A DNA stretch of 64,000 nucleotides from positions 1-64,000 of the forward strand of contig CABUAS010000001.1 in assembly GCA_902489595.1 (NCBI GenBank), read 5' to 3'. The translations under genes and the position numbers were made by a program. The notes below the pieces were generated by a model, which was given only the letters and a program-made list of their open reading frames with translations, was not told the DNA's origin and made no database searches. Positions 44,195 to 53,365 of the stretch are shown piece after piece (position 1 is the first letter of the stretch; each line of letters opens with the position of its first letter). The DNA comes from an uncultured Oscillospiraceae bacterium. GTDB lineage: Bacteria; Bacillota; Clostridia; Oscillospirales; Acutalibacteraceae.

Positions 44195-44443
44195 CTAAGG
44201 TGGGTGGTATGTTTCCCTTAACTTCCCGATATTCTGTTTTTTGCAACGATTTGGTGCTTTTTTACGGGCATAATGCACCGCCCTTTTGCTTTCATATCGG
44301 CGGCACTCTATGATTTTCGCCCGAAAACTCTGTTTGCAATCACGGGTACAACTGCGGCATATTTCGTTGTAGGTGCGGCGGTGCGTTATCGGATGAATGA
44401 AGAACGCCCACTCTTGTTTTGCTTTCTTTGATAATCTCGGCAT
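44195..44443 (-). CDS. Small Cys- and basic-residue-rich hypothetical protein
   Basis: The ATG at 44443 with GGAG upstream gives 82 residues beginning MPRLSKKAKQEWAFFIHP. It contains CRSCTRDC, a possible zinc-binding knuckle, and a strongly basic C-terminal half. Similar small proteins accompany RepA genes in clostridial integrative elements. A nucleic-acid binding role is a guess from charge and the Cys pair. The same frame extends further upstream but without a ribosome site. Confidence 0.65.
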   Translation of the reverse strand: MPRLSKKAKQEWAFFIHPITHRRTYNEICRSCTRDCKQSFRAKIIECRRYESKRAVHYARKKAPNRCKKQNIGKLRETYHPP

Positions 44444-45084
44444 CGTAAAACTCCTTTCACTTATTTGGACAAAGGGGTGCATTTTGGACACCCATTTTGA
44501 ATTTCTTTTATTTACCCCTTCACTTGTTCCTACGGACATTATCAGGGTGTCATAGAACTGTCATAATCGTTTTGTTTTCCCTCAATGAGTAGCCACCGAG
44601 AAGGGCAAAAATATAACCGTTTTCAAAAAATCTTTCTAATAAGTAGGCACCGAAAGCGGCAAAAATTCAAAAGGATTTGAAAAAATATCTCTCTATTTGT
44701 TTGAAACGGGAGAGGAAAATATAAGGGTGTTTTTTGAAAAATCTCTCACATATTTGGAATTGCTACCGCCGAATGATGCCCTGTTTGCATTAAATTTTTC
44801 TGCGGCTCTCACTTACCTGCCGCACGGTTTTGAAGAAAAAACGAAACAGTTTCTAATATGTAATTGGCGAATTTATTTAGCGTTTGGCAAAAATTTTTTG
44901 ATCTTCCTACTTTTAATTGCTGAATTTTTTTAGCGTTTAGACACTCCGTTTAATAATTTATTGGGAAATTTTTTGCTGAAAATAAAAAAGATTTCCGAAA
45001 AAATTTCTCGGAAGTCGAATGGAGAATGAGATGCACTATACCAGCAAGCATCGCCTTTTGTCACCCAAAGGTAGACCTGCCCGC
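44444..45084. other. Non-coding region with short direct repeats, possible old replication origin
   Basis: No gene is supported here. Two imperfect direct repeats read AGTAGCCACCGAGAAGGGCA (from 44587) and AGTAGGCACCGAAAGCGGCA (from 44642). A second pair, GCGAATTTATTTAGCGTTT and CTGAATTTTTTTAGCGTTT, occurs near 44867 and 44921. AT-rich stretches surround them. Iteron-like repeats beside repA would fit a replication origin; this is inference. Confidence 0.4.
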
Positions 45085-45180
45085 CGACAAAGTATTGTCT
45101 TAGCGAGCAGACCGTTTTTACTCCTATCGGCTAAAAATGGTACTCGTTAGGGAAATTCCCTAAAACCCTTTGCCGCCGCA
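45020..45180 (-). other. oriT-like region, copy A (inverted relative to copy B)
   Basis: Read on the minus strand, this region has the palindrome TTAGGGAATTTCCCTAA with CGAGT, then GGTCTGCTCGCTAAGACA, then ACAAAAGGCGATGCTTGCT. The same blocks in the same order occur on the plus strand at 55665-55870. Such palindromes with CTCGTTAGGG are what I would expect of an oriT near relaxase genes in clostridial mobilisable elements, but no relaxase is present. Confidence 0.55.
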
Positions 45181-45185
45181 GAGCA

Positions 45186-45219
45186 TAAAAAAGACACCTA
45201 TCAAAATTGATAAGTGTCT
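45186..45219 (-). terminator. Terminator of DUF1653-like/HTH gene
   Basis: AGACACTTATCA...TGATAGGTGTCT stem with a run of six T residues on the minus strand. Confidence 0.8.
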
Positions 45220-45237
45220 GTGTGCGGCGGTGCCGCC

Positions 45238-45948
45238 TTATTCAGTTTTGGTTTTGAGCCGACACACTCCGTCAGCTTCGTCCCGCCGCTTTAATTCGGC
45301 GGCAAGGGTATCCATCATCTTACGCTCAATGTGTTCCACGCTACCACGATTGAGGTCGTGCTGATCGGCATACTTGCGTACCGATACCCCGTTTATGTAA
45401 CGCTCGGTAAAATATTCTGCAAAAACTTTCATTACCGATTTTAAGCAGCCGTTTATAAAGCGGTAGTCCTCCATCATAACGGCATACTCATCTTTGCTAA
45501 TGCCAATGTAACGGTTGTGTGCTTTGCAGAGTAAGTGCCTATCCCTATCTTCCGTATAGTGTTTGCAAAGATCCTTCGCATAATCATAATAGGTGGTGGT
45601 TGTTCGGAAACGGCGGCTGTAATAACTCTCTTTGTGTTCTTTTGGCTTGTTCGTGCGGCGAACACCCTCGAAGCCATCTTCCTCTATATCGAGCCATAGC
45701 CAATTCGGTGCGTTCATTTGCGTTTGACGGGTAAAGCACCGCACCGTCTTTCCGTTATGCTTGACCTTTGCATTAAAATCTTTCAAGGGCATTGTAACAT
45801 ACTGATTCTTGTCCTTGTAATCAACTGTATAAAAAATAACGGTGTCCTCTTGGCTTTCATAATCCTTTGCCGTTGTTACAACAAAGATGTGTTTGCCGTC
45901 ATAACGCTTGTAATAACCGGCAAAGACACGCCTTTCTTTTTCAGCCAT
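45238..45948 (-). CDS. DUF1653-like protein with C-terminal HTH
   Basis: The 236-residue protein has an N-terminal region resembling DUF1653 (AGYYKRYDGKHIFVVTTAKD with VIFYTVDYKDKNQYVTMPL) and a C-terminal helix-turn-helix like sigma-70 region 4 (INGVSVRKYADQHDLNRGSVEHI, about 188-220). Such combinations occur as cargo or regulators in clostridial mobile elements. The N-terminal part is often thought to bind a small molecule or protein, but I cannot assign a function. GGTGGCGG precedes the ATG. It diverges from the ATPase gene. Confidence 0.7.
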   Translation of the reverse strand: MAEKERRVFAGYYKRYDGKHIFVVTTAKDYESQEDTVIFYTVDYKDKNQYVTMPLKDFNAKVKHNGKTVRCFTRQTQMNAPNWLWLDIEEDGFEGVRRTNKPKEHKESYYSRRFRTTTTYYDYAKDLCKHYTEDRDRHLLCKAHNRYIGISKDEYAVMMEDYRFINGCLKSVMKVFAEYFTERYINGVSVRKYADQHDLNRGSVEHIERKMMDTLAAELKRRDEADGVCRLKTKTE

Positions 45949-46149
45949 AGAACCGCCACCTTTCCGTTGAATTTATTTTATTATACACCTTTTTAAGCCG
46001 AAAAGAAAGGTCATAATTTTGAACAATTATAGCACAGTATAAAACAAATTGAGAATTAACGATTAGAATTAATGCCATCGTTAATTCTATCATCTTCACA
46101 ATTAATTCTGAACTTTTTTTGAAACTTGCTTCCCAATATTGAAAATTCA

Positions 46150-46178
46150 TTGATTTCGGGAAACAAATGTGGTATAAT
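46150..46178 (+). promoter_or_regulatory. Promoter of the DUF4143 ATPase gene
   Basis: TTGATT (46150-46155), 17-base spacer, perfect TATAAT (46173-46178), 22 bases before the ATG; transcription probably starts within the 5' end of the ribosome site region (GCGAGGTGA). Confidence 0.75.
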
Positions 46179-46199
46179 AACTTTGCGAGGTGATTTTCT

Positions 46200-47393
46200 A
46201 TGAAACTAATCGAAAGAAAACAATACTTAGATAAAATGATAGGCGTTATCGGAACTCCCGATATTAAAGTTTTAACAGGCGTGAGACGTTCGGGTAAATC
46301 AAAGTTACTCGAAGCCTTCAAAGCCTATGTGAAAAAGAATATTGTTGACGCTAATATTATTCATATCAACTTTAACCTGTCTAAGTATGACAACCTTAAA
46401 GAATACAAAGCACTTAATGAATATATCGAAAACAACTATGTAGAAGGTAAGGAAAATTTCGTTTTAATTGACGAGATTCAAATGTGCGATAATTTTGAGC
46501 TGTGTATAAACAATCTCCACGCAACCGAGATGTACGATATTTATATCACGGGTTCTAACGCTTTTCTGCTCAGCTCGGATTTGGCAACATTGTTTACCGG
46601 CAGAACATTCGAAATCAAGGTGTATCCATTCTCCTTTGCCGAATATGTGCATTACTTCGGTCTAACAGATAATTATACTGCTTTTGATAACTATATGCTT
46701 GAAGGCGGTATGTCCGGTTCTTATCTGTATAAAGAGCAAGAGGATAAATACGATTATATCGAAACCGTCTTTGATACGTTGATCTTAAGAGATATACGAC
46801 AAAAGTATAACATCAAAAATCCTGCTCTGATGGATCGTATTTCTCAATTCTTGATGGATAATGTGTCCAATTTGACCTCGGCAAGAAGCATTACGGACAC
46901 GCTCACCTCGAACAAGGATAAAATTAATCATAAGACAGTTGGCAATTATCTGAGTTACCTTTGCAACGCATTTGCCTTCTATAAGTTCCGCAGATACGAT
47001 ATTAAAGGCAAAAAATATCTTGCTTCCAACGATAAGTACTATTTAAGTGACCATACCTTCCGCTATGCCAAGCTCGGTACAAAAAACTTAGATAACGGCA
47101 GAGTGATTGAAAATATCGTTGCAATGGAATTGCTTAGACGTGGCTATGAGGTTTATGTCGGTGTCTTATATAAAAAAGAGATTGATTTCGTAGCACTTAA
47201 GAGAAACGAGAAAATTTATATTCAGGTTTCGGACAATATTACCCATCCCGATACCTTTAGGCGAGAAGTTGATCCCCTGCTCAAAATCAAGGATGCCTAT
47301 CCCAAGATGGTTATTGCACGAACAAGAAACCCCGAATATCAATACGAGGGCGTTAGAGTTGTTGATGTGGCAGACTGGCTGCTAAACAAATAA
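46200..47393 (+). CDS. AAA-type ATP-binding protein with DUF4143
   Basis: The 397-residue protein has Walker A (GVRRSGKSKLL, about 27-34), Walker B (FVLIDEIQMCD), sensor ITGSNAFLLSSDLATLFTGR, and a C-terminal DUF4143 region. The latter includes LENGRVIEN-type sequence (DNGRVIENIVAMELLRRGYEVYVG) and a PD-(D/E)XK-like strand pattern (EIDFVALKRNEKIYIQVS). These standalone ATPases are common and poorly characterised; a nuclease-linked defence or stability role has been proposed for some. It is the first cargo gene, behind its own promoter. Confidence 0.87.
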   Translation: MKLIERKQYLDKMIGVIGTPDIKVLTGVRRSGKSKLLEAFKAYVKKNIVDANIIHINFNLSKYDNLKEYKALNEYIENNYVEGKENFVLIDEIQMCDNFELCINNLHATEMYDIYITGSNAFLLSSDLATLFTGRTFEIKVYPFSFAEYVHYFGLTDNYTAFDNYMLEGGMSGSYLYKEQEDKYDYIETVFDTLILRDIRQKYNIKNPALMDRISQFLMDNVSNLTSARSITDTLTSNKDKINHKTVGNYLSYLCNAFAFYKFRRYDIKGKKYLASNDKYYLSDHTFRYAKLGTKNLDNGRVIENIVAMELLRRGYEVYVGVLYKKEIDFVALKRNEKIYIQVSDNITHPDTFRREVDPLLKIKDAYPKMVIARTRNPEYQYEGVRVVDVADWLLNK

Positions 47394-47535
47394 CAACTTC
47401 CCAAAAACGAAAAAAATATAAATTTGGATAACGTAATTATTATCCCGCATATATCTTTTTATCAAGCCGATATTCGTTGGCGCTATTGATATGAAAGTTG
47501 TAGATGCTTGTGGGGTAACAGCAAAAGGAGAAAAA

Positions 47536-48036
47536 ATGAAGTTAGCTGAAATATTAAATCTCATAGCAATTATTATAATTCCAATTATCGCCGTTATAGT
47601 TGGGCAGTGGTTACAAACTCGCTCTGAAAAACGAAAAGACAAAATGCACATATTTAAAACATTAATGACTTCCCGTGTTTATGGGTGGACGCAAGAAAGT
47701 GTATATTGCTTAAATATAATCGACATAGTGTTTGCAGATGATAAGAAAGTACGCAATGCGTGGAAAGACTTGTACGATAAGTATTGTGTTCAAAATCCCG
47801 ATGAATCGCAACTTAAAAAAATCGAGACTGCACAATACAAATTATTAGAGACTATGGCTGTTTCTTTAGGATATAAGGATAAGGTTACGTGGGAAACCAT
47901 TCAAAATCCCTATATTCCCAAAGGAATGTTACGGCAGATCGAAGCTCAAAACCAATCTCAACAAGCGTATAACAATCTATTGCTAAATATGCAACAGATG
48001 ATGCCGCAGAGTAAAAATCCGGAGGAAAAGAAATGA
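47536..48036 (+). CDS. DUF6680-type membrane-anchored protein coupled to mod
   Basis: The start is the ATG at 47536 after AAAAGGAGA, giving 166 residues; the longer frame lacks a ribosome site. A single N-terminal membrane helix (about 4-24) is followed by a soluble helical domain with [20 protein letters not shown], then LYDKYC and [20 protein letters not shown]. This matches the DUF6680 type. Its ATGA overlap with mod shows translational coupling, so it probably works with the type III restriction system; how is unknown. Confidence 0.8.
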   Translation: MKLAEILNLIAIIIIPIIAVIVGQWLQTRSEKRKDKMHIFKTLMTSRVYGWTQESVYCLNIIDIVFADDKKVRNAWKDLYDKYCVQNPDESQLKKIETAQYKLLETMAVSLGYKDKVTWETIQNPYIPKGMLRQIEAQNQSQQAYNNLLLNMQQMMPQSKNPEEKK

Positions 48037-49757
48037 GTACCAATATTTCAAAACAAAAGCGTGAGGATCTACTTACGAAAATAAAAGAAATTCGGACTTT
48101 TATTTCTGCTGCACCGCAGGACGAGAACACGGGCAATCTGCTCTCCTACCTTTCGGAGCTTGAAAAAGATGTGTGCGGTAAAAAATACGGTCTTGTGTTC
48201 GAGGAACACCGTGAGGAGATTGACGAGGTACTTGCCACCCACACGCCCGTCCTGACTGAGCAAAGCGACCTTTATATTGCCAACGGCGGCGAAATGAACT
48301 TTCTTATCGAGGGGGACAACCTCGCTTCGCTCAAATTGCTTGAAAAGACACACAAGGGTAAAATTGACCTCATTTACATAGATCCGCCATATAACACACA
48401 AAACGCTGATTTTATGTACGATGATACTTTTGTTGCGGCGGATGACTTATATAGACACAGTAAATGGCTGTCTTTTATGAAAAAAAGATTACTGTTTTGT
48501 CGAAAATTATTAGCTGACAGAGGTTTTATTTTTATAAGCATTGATGACAACGAAGCACCGTACTTAAAGGCTCTCTGTGATGAAATTTTTGGTGAGGATA
48601 ATTACGAAAAAACTGATTATATTCAAGTGCGTTATCCCGATAAAACATTGAAATCCGATATGCGTTACCACAAGGAAATTGAGCAAGTTTTAGTGTATCG
48701 AAAGTCATTTGCGGCAAAACCATATCTTAAACCACAAGAATATGATTACGATAAATTTATATATTCTATCAATGAATTATCCGCAGGCAAAGAGATCGAA
48801 TTGGGCGGAAAAAAGGTGGTTGTCTTTGAGCAAGACGAATACGAAATCATACAACACGATACGGGCTTCAAAGATGGTCTAAAAGAAATATGGGCAACGG
48901 GTACAATTCTCAATGGTAATTCATCGGGTAGATTTTTCCGTGATTATCTTGATGGCAGAAAAGATATTGATGGATTAGGCATTCTTTATAAAGTTTATGG
49001 TATAGGCGATGACCAATACCCCTACCGATATTTTACCGGTCCTAAAAAGGCAAATGCAACAAAAGGAAAGTATTATCAAGGAGTTCCTTTCGAAAAGATG
49101 GCAGAGGGTGCGACAAAGGTAACTCCTATTCCTAATTTTTATGATATGGCAGGAGATTTTGGCAACATTCGGCACGAGGGCGGTGTTCCTTTTAATAGCG
49201 GCAAAAAACCTGTTAAACTGATAAATATGTACCTTGATTATTTTGCAGAGAAAGATATTACGGTTCTTGACTTTTTCGCAGGTTCAGGCAGTACGGGACA
49301 CGCTGTGTTACAACGCAATACCCTTGACGACGGAAATCGAAAATTCATTCTTTGCACAAATAACGAAAGCGGTATTTGTCGGGACATTACATATACCCGC
49401 ATTAAAAACGTTTTGCAGAAAAATAGCGGCAGTCTAAAATATTACAAGGTGGACTATATCCCCGTGAGCGAGCGTATGTACTACGAATATGCGGACGAGC
49501 TGCTTTTGCATATCCGTGAACTCGTTGAGCTTGAAAACGGTGTAAATTTTACGGGCAATGCTGAAATCGGTATTGTGCTGACGGAAGAAGAACTTGACGA
49601 ATTTATAGCCAATGCAGACTCTTTTGCAAAATGCCGCAAACTGTATATGGGACACGACCTCTTACCGAGCGAAGAACAAGAGCGTGTACTGAAGAAATAC
49701 GGCATTGAAATCAGTATCATTCCCGACTACTACTATCGGGATTTGCAGGAGGGTTGA
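48033..49757 (+). CDS. mod: Type III restriction-modification methyltransferase (Mod)
   Basis: The 574-residue protein is a beta-class adenine-N6 methyltransferase: the catalytic DPPY lies at 117-120 ([11 protein letters not shown]) ahead of the SAM-binding FAGSG at 415-419 ([19 protein letters not shown]). [21 protein letters not shown] follows motif IV as in EcoP15I-type Mod. The variable middle (about 190-390) should hold target recognition. Mod methylates one strand of an asymmetric site and forms the complex with Res. It overlaps DUF6680 by 4 bases and precedes res by 2. Confidence 0.93.
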   Translation: MSTNISKQKREDLLTKIKEIRTFISAAPQDENTGNLLSYLSELEKDVCGKKYGLVFEEHREEIDEVLATHTPVLTEQSDLYIANGGEMNFLIEGDNLASLKLLEKTHKGKIDLIYIDPPYNTQNADFMYDDTFVAADDLYRHSKWLSFMKKRLLFCRKLLADRGFIFISIDDNEAPYLKALCDEIFGEDNYEKTDYIQVRYPDKTLKSDMRYHKEIEQVLVYRKSFAAKPYLKPQEYDYDKFIYSINELSAGKEIELGGKKVVVFEQDEYEIIQHDTGFKDGLKEIWATGTILNGNSSGRFFRDYLDGRKDIDGLGILYKVYGIGDDQYPYRYFTGPKKANATKGKYYQGVPFEKMAEGATKVTPIPNFYDMAGDFGNIRHEGGVPFNSGKKPVKLINMYLDYFAEKDITVLDFFAGSGSTGHAVLQRNTLDDGNRKFILCTNNESGICRDITYTRIKNVLQKNSGSLKYYKVDYIPVSERMYYEYADELLLHIRELVELENGVNFTGNAEIGIVLTEEELDEFIANADSFAKCRKLYMGHDLLPSEEQERVLKKYGIEISIIPDYYYRDLQEG

Positions 49758-49759
49758 TT

Positions 49760-51946
49760 ATGGTATTAAAAGAATTTCAGTTAAATGCGGTAAAATCGTT
49801 GTTTGAAGCAATGGCAACCCCTGCTCGTGATATTATTCTCAAAAGCCCTACGGGTAGCGGTAAAACCATTATTTTGACCTATTTTATGCACCAATACATA
49901 CAGTCTTTCCCGAAAACCGTCTTTGTATGGCTTACGCCCGGCAAGGCAAACCTTGAAGAACAGAGCAAGGCGAAAATGGATAAGTATATCCACGCTTCGC
50001 AAACAAAACTGCTCTCCGATGTGATGACGGCGGGTTTTGAGGAAAATGACAGTTGCTTTATAAATTGGGAGAAGCTGACGAAGAAAGGCAATAATGCCCT
50101 GAAAGACAGTGAACGCACCAACTTTTTAGAGCATATTCAACACGCCCTCAATGACGGTATTCGCTTTGTGATTATCGTGGACGAGAGCCACCAAAACAAC
50201 ACCATAAAAGCCGATGAAATTATACAGTATTTTCACACGGACAAGATTATCCGTTGCTCTGCTACTCCGAAAGGCATAGCGAAAGCGGAAATCATTGATA
50301 TTCCCGAAGAAGAGGTTATTGCGGCGGGACTTATCAAAAAAATGCTTGTTATTAACCAAGACTTTCCGCAGACCATTGAAACAGAAGATCAAACGGCTTT
50401 TCTGCTTGAAAAGGCACTCAAAAAGCAAAGGGAACTCCGTGCAGCATTTTTACAAAACGATACCGATATTAACCCTTTAATCGTAATTCAGATCCCGAAC
50501 AAATCTGAATCCTTGCAGGACGGTGTGGAACGTTACCTTGAAACGCAGGGGTTGACCTACGAGAACGGACAACTTGCGGTATGGCTCTCCGACCAACACG
50601 AAAATTTGGAGGGTATTGACGAGCCTAACGCCACCACCTCTGCGGTCATTATAAAACAAGCGGTTGCTACGGGTTGGGATTGTCCGAGAGCACATATCCT
50701 TGTGAAACTTCGTGATAATATGGACGAAACCTTTGAGATACAAACGATAGGTCGTATTCGCCGTATGCCCGAAGCAAAGCACTACCAAAGTGATCTGCTC
50801 GACAGTTGCTATCTTTACACCCTCGATGAAAAATTCACCGCAGGCGTAAAAATGGCTCTCGACAAGGGTGCATTAAACGCTTGTACTCTTTTTCTTAAAA
50901 ACGAATATAAAGACATAACGCTCACAAGCGAACAGCGAACAATGGTTACAAGTACCCGTAATCCACAAAAGGCATTACAAGCCATTGTTGCCTACGCTCA
51001 AAAGGAACTTGGCATTGGTACGGACAAGACGGAAAATCGGACACGTTTGCAGACCGCAGGCTATGAGTTGAGCGAAAACATTGTAAAGCATACCCTTTCG
51101 GGTGAAACTGCTACCCTTGATTTTGCGGCGGCAGATATGAACGCTATTGCGGTTACTGAAAAACTGAATACCCATACACACGGACGAGATTACCATCAAA
51201 AAGTCGGTAAAATCGGCTTGGAAATCGGTATGGAATATTCGTATATGAACACCATTATTCGCAAACTGTTTGATAAAAACTTTAAGTACAGCCGTAAAAT
51301 CCTTGCTTTAGAGCCGAGAGAGGTTTACGCCTTCGTAATAAACAACGCTGACAGACTTCGCCATTTAGTGCGTGAAGCTATGGCTTATGAATTGGCTCAA
51401 ATGCAGTTTGAAATTCAGCAAAAATCTTATTACGAGTTCCGCATTCCGCAGTCTTGTTTATTCACCTACAACGGCGAAGCGAAAACGCAGCTCGTAATGA
51501 AAAAGAACGTATATCAGAATTATCTCTCATCTGCCGCACCACGCTCTATGCCGGAGGTTAAATTTGAGAAATTCTGCGAGCGTTCCGACAGCATTGAATG
51601 GTGGTATAAAAACGGGGACAAGGGTAATGAGTATTTTTCTATCGTCTATACGGATAATTCCAATAGACAAAAGCTGTTCTACCCCGACTATATTATTTCC
51701 GTAAACGGCGAGTTGTGGATTATCGAAACAAAGGGCGGCTTTGACCGTAGCGGCAATAGCCAAGATATAGACCTTTATACACCGAAGAAATTTGGTGTGT
51801 TAAAAGCCTATCTTGACGAACACGGATTAAAAGGCGGTATCGTCCGCAACGATGCAACAACCGATGAACTGTGTATCTGTATGGATCACTATTCCGATGA
51901 CATCGGTAGTGATGATTGGCAAGTGCTTGAAAGCGTATTGCCTTAA
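49760..51946 (+). CDS. res: Type III restriction endonuclease subunit (Res)
   Basis: The ATG at 49760 follows GGAGGG. The 728-residue protein has superfamily 2 helicase motifs: Walker A SPTGSGKT (G32-T36), DESH at 141-144, SATP, VATGWDCPRA and QTIGRIRRMPE. At the C-terminus it has a PD-(D/E)XK-type nuclease with YPDYII and ETKGG (E656, K658). It translocates or slides on DNA and cuts when two unmethylated sites are met. The chain is shorter than EcoP1I-type Res proteins (around 970 residues), but all visible motifs are intact. Confidence 0.92.
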   Translation: MVLKEFQLNAVKSLFEAMATPARDIILKSPTGSGKTIILTYFMHQYIQSFPKTVFVWLTPGKANLEEQSKAKMDKYIHASQTKLLSDVMTAGFEENDSCFINWEKLTKKGNNALKDSERTNFLEHIQHALNDGIRFVIIVDESHQNNTIKADEIIQYFHTDKIIRCSATPKGIAKAEIIDIPEEEVIAAGLIKKMLVINQDFPQTIETEDQTAFLLEKALKKQRELRAAFLQNDTDINPLIVIQIPNKSESLQDGVERYLETQGLTYENGQLAVWLSDQHENLEGIDEPNATTSAVIIKQAVATGWDCPRAHILVKLRDNMDETFEIQTIGRIRRMPEAKHYQSDLLDSCYLYTLDEKFTAGVKMALDKGALNACTLFLKNEYKDITLTSEQRTMVTSTRNPQKALQAIVAYAQKELGIGTDKTENRTRLQTAGYELSENIVKHTLSGETATLDFAAADMNAIAVTEKLNTHTHGRDYHQKVGKIGLEIGMEYSYMNTIIRKLFDKNFKYSRKILALEPREVYAFVINNADRLRHLVREAMAYELAQMQFEIQQKSYYEFRIPQSCLFTYNGEAKTQLVMKKNVYQNYLSSAAPRSMPEVKFEKFCERSDSIEWWYKNGDKGNEYFSIVYTDNSNRQKLFYPDYIISVNGELWIIETKGGFDRSGNSQDIDLYTPKKFGVLKAYLDEHGLKGGIVRNDATTDELCICMDHYSDDIGSDDWQVLESVLP

Positions 51947-51955
51947 ATAGACGAA

Positions 51956-51987
51956 AACGGCAGGTGTCTATACTGCACCTGCCGTTA
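51956..51987. terminator. Bidirectional hairpin between res and XRE gene
   Basis: AACGGCAGGTG...CACCTGCCGTT, an 11-bp perfect stem between convergent genes; the T-tract is better on the minus strand (TTTTCG). Confidence 0.7.
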
Positions 51988-52245
51988 CTACTCTATTTCT
52001 TGGTCGAGGTTATCGAACTCTGCTGAGTCGAAAAAGTCTTTAAGGGACATATTAACCCCGTCACAAATGATTTTTATGGTTGCGATTTTAGGATTTTTGC
52101 TTTTGCCGTAAAGGATATTCTTTATCGAGGACGGCGGCAAGCCTGCGGCGGTTGCCAACGCATTTATGGTTAAATCCTTTTCATCGCATATCTGCAATAT
52201 TCTATTTTTAACCGCTTTGCATAGCGGTGAGCGTTGATCGGTCAT
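51988..52245 (-). CDS. XRE-family transcriptional regulator
   Basis: The ATG at 52245 (GGGG upstream) gives 85 residues with a helix-turn-helix domain: CDEKDLTINALATAAGLPPSSIKNIL then KNPKIATIKIICDGVNMSLKDFFD, the usual XRE pattern. It is transcribed divergently from the SLOG gene across a region with palindromic operator-like sequence, so it may repress itself and the SLOG gene. Confidence 0.85.
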   Translation of the reverse strand: MTDQRSPLCKAVKNRILQICDEKDLTINALATAAGLPPSSIKNILYGKSKNPKIATIKIICDGVNMSLKDFFDSAEFDNLDQEIE

Positions 52246-52312
52246 ACTGACTACCCCTATATACACATTTTGCTATATATAGTGTAGTCAATTTTTTTGA
52301 CGATTATAGGCT

Positions 52313-52343
52313 ACGCATACTACTTTTAGGCTATACATAGCCT
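52313..52343. promoter_or_regulatory. Operator-like repeats between XRE and SLOG genes
   Basis: AGGCTAT-AC-ATAGCCT (52328-52343) is a near-perfect palindrome. A related half site TAGGCTACGCATACTAC starts at about 52307. This is the expected kind of binding site for the XRE regulator; binding is inferred. Confidence 0.5.
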
Positions 52344-52359
52344 ATTGGAGATGAACACA

Positions 52360-52791
52360 ATGGAGAAAACAGCGACTTTTATCGGACACGGCGAGTGTTG
52401 GGGTGTGGATAAAGAGAAAGTCCGTGCCGCCGCCGAAGAATTGATACAAAAAGGTGTCGAAACCTTCCTTTCGGGCGGTATGGGCGGCTTTGATTGGCTC
52501 GGTGCAAGGGTTGTATATGAGTTAAAGGAAAAGTACCCTCATATCAAAAATATCCTTGTAATTCCGTACCTTACCTTTAACGTGCGGAACAAAGACCTCT
52601 TTGACGAAATACTCTACCCCGATGGCTTTGAGAAATATCATTTTAAGGCGGCGATCCCGAAGCGTAACCGCTTTCTCGTAGATAACTCAAAATATGCAAT
52701 CTGCTATGTTACACACGGCTGGGGCGGAGCTGCACAAACCTATGAATACGCAAAAAAGCACGGCTTGAACATTGTGGATATACGATGTTGA
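52360..52791 (+). CDS. SLOG-domain protein (DUF1273/YpsA-like)
   Basis: With the ATG at 52360 (GGAG upstream) the protein has 143 residues. It has a Rossmann-like SLOG fold: ATFIGHGECWG at the start, TFLSGGMGGFDWLGARVV (the GG nucleotide-binding turn) and FLVDNSKYAICYVTHGWGGAAQTYEYA. SLOG proteins sense or process nucleotide-derived ligands, and several are parts of anti-phage systems. A paired XRE regulator suggests controlled expression. Earlier in-frame starts (52345 TTG, 52351 ATG) are less well placed. Confidence 0.83.
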   Translation: MEKTATFIGHGECWGVDKEKVRAAAEELIQKGVETFLSGGMGGFDWLGARVVYELKEKYPHIKNILVIPYLTFNVRNKDLFDEILYPDGFEKYHFKAAIPKRNRFLVDNSKYAICYVTHGWGGAAQTYEYAKKHGLNIVDIRC

Positions 52792-52879
52792 AAACAAGGT
52801 GATGTGTTTTGATTTAAGCACAGCCGAAATTTCTACCTATCGTCAAGCCAAAGACGAATAATTTTTAGCACTACCAAAG

Positions 52880-52912
52880 CGGCAGGGGGAGAAATCTCCC
52901 TGCCGTGATTTT
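52880..52912 (+). terminator. Terminator after SLOG gene
   Basis: CGGCAGGGGGA-GAAA-TCTCCCTGCCG stem followed by TGATTTTCC. Confidence 0.75.
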
Positions 52913-52974
52913 CCTTATTTTGTGTTAAATTTTCAAAATCGAAACAAAATATAGTGTTTATTATGAAAAAAGAC

Positions 52975-53003
52975 TTGACTTTTTCGGTAAGATGGGTTAT
53001 ACT
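52975..53003 (+). promoter_or_regulatory. Promoter of the XRE-ImmA operon
   Basis: TTGACT (52975-52980), 17-base spacer, TATACT (52998-53003), 48 bases before the XRE start. The repeats GGTAAGATGGG and GGTAAGTCGGAG in and after the promoter may be operator half sites. Confidence 0.75.
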
Positions 53004-53051
53004 TTTGGTAAGTCGGAGTAGAAGTTACTCCGCATATAAGGAGGAAATACT

Positions 53052-53363
53052 ATGAGTAAAGCATTTGGACAGAGGTTATTAAACCTATTACAAAAACAAG
53101 GTATAACACAAAAGGAGCTTGCTGATAGAATTAATACTACTGAAGCAACACTCTCTCGTTATGTTTCCGGCGACAGAGAGCCTAAAGCGGATATGCTCGC
53201 AAATATCGCTACTGCCCTTCACACTACATCGGATTATCTGCTCGGAATTGAGCCTGATGATTTTGATTTCCCAAAGGTTGAGCGTCTATTAGCAAGAAAC
53301 GCCGCAACAATGTCGGAAAAACAAAAACGAGCACTTATTTCTGCTTTGTTCGGGGAGGACTAA
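53052..53363 (+). CDS. XRE-family regulator paired with ImmA-like peptidase
   Basis: The 103-residue protein has an N-terminal helix-turn-helix (KQGITQKELADRINTTEATLSRYVSGDREPKADMLANIA), then a short helical tail. AAGGAGG precedes the ATG. It is followed after 2 bases by an ImmA/IrrE metallopeptidase gene. In such pairs, as ImmR-ImmA of ICEBs1, the repressor is cleaved by the peptidase to switch an element or stress programme. Confidence 0.88.
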   Translation: MSKAFGQRLLNLLQKQGITQKELADRINTTEATLSRYVSGDREPKADMLANIATALHTTSDYLLGIEPDDFDFPKVERLLARNAATMSEKQKRALISALFGED

Positions 53364-53365
53364 TA

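Noticed and set aside
52802..52861. 19-codon frame (MCFDLSTAEISTYRQAKDE) after the SLOG gene
   Set aside because: AAGGT is only 1-2 bases from the ATG, too close for a good ribosome site, and the length is too short to judge without comparison.
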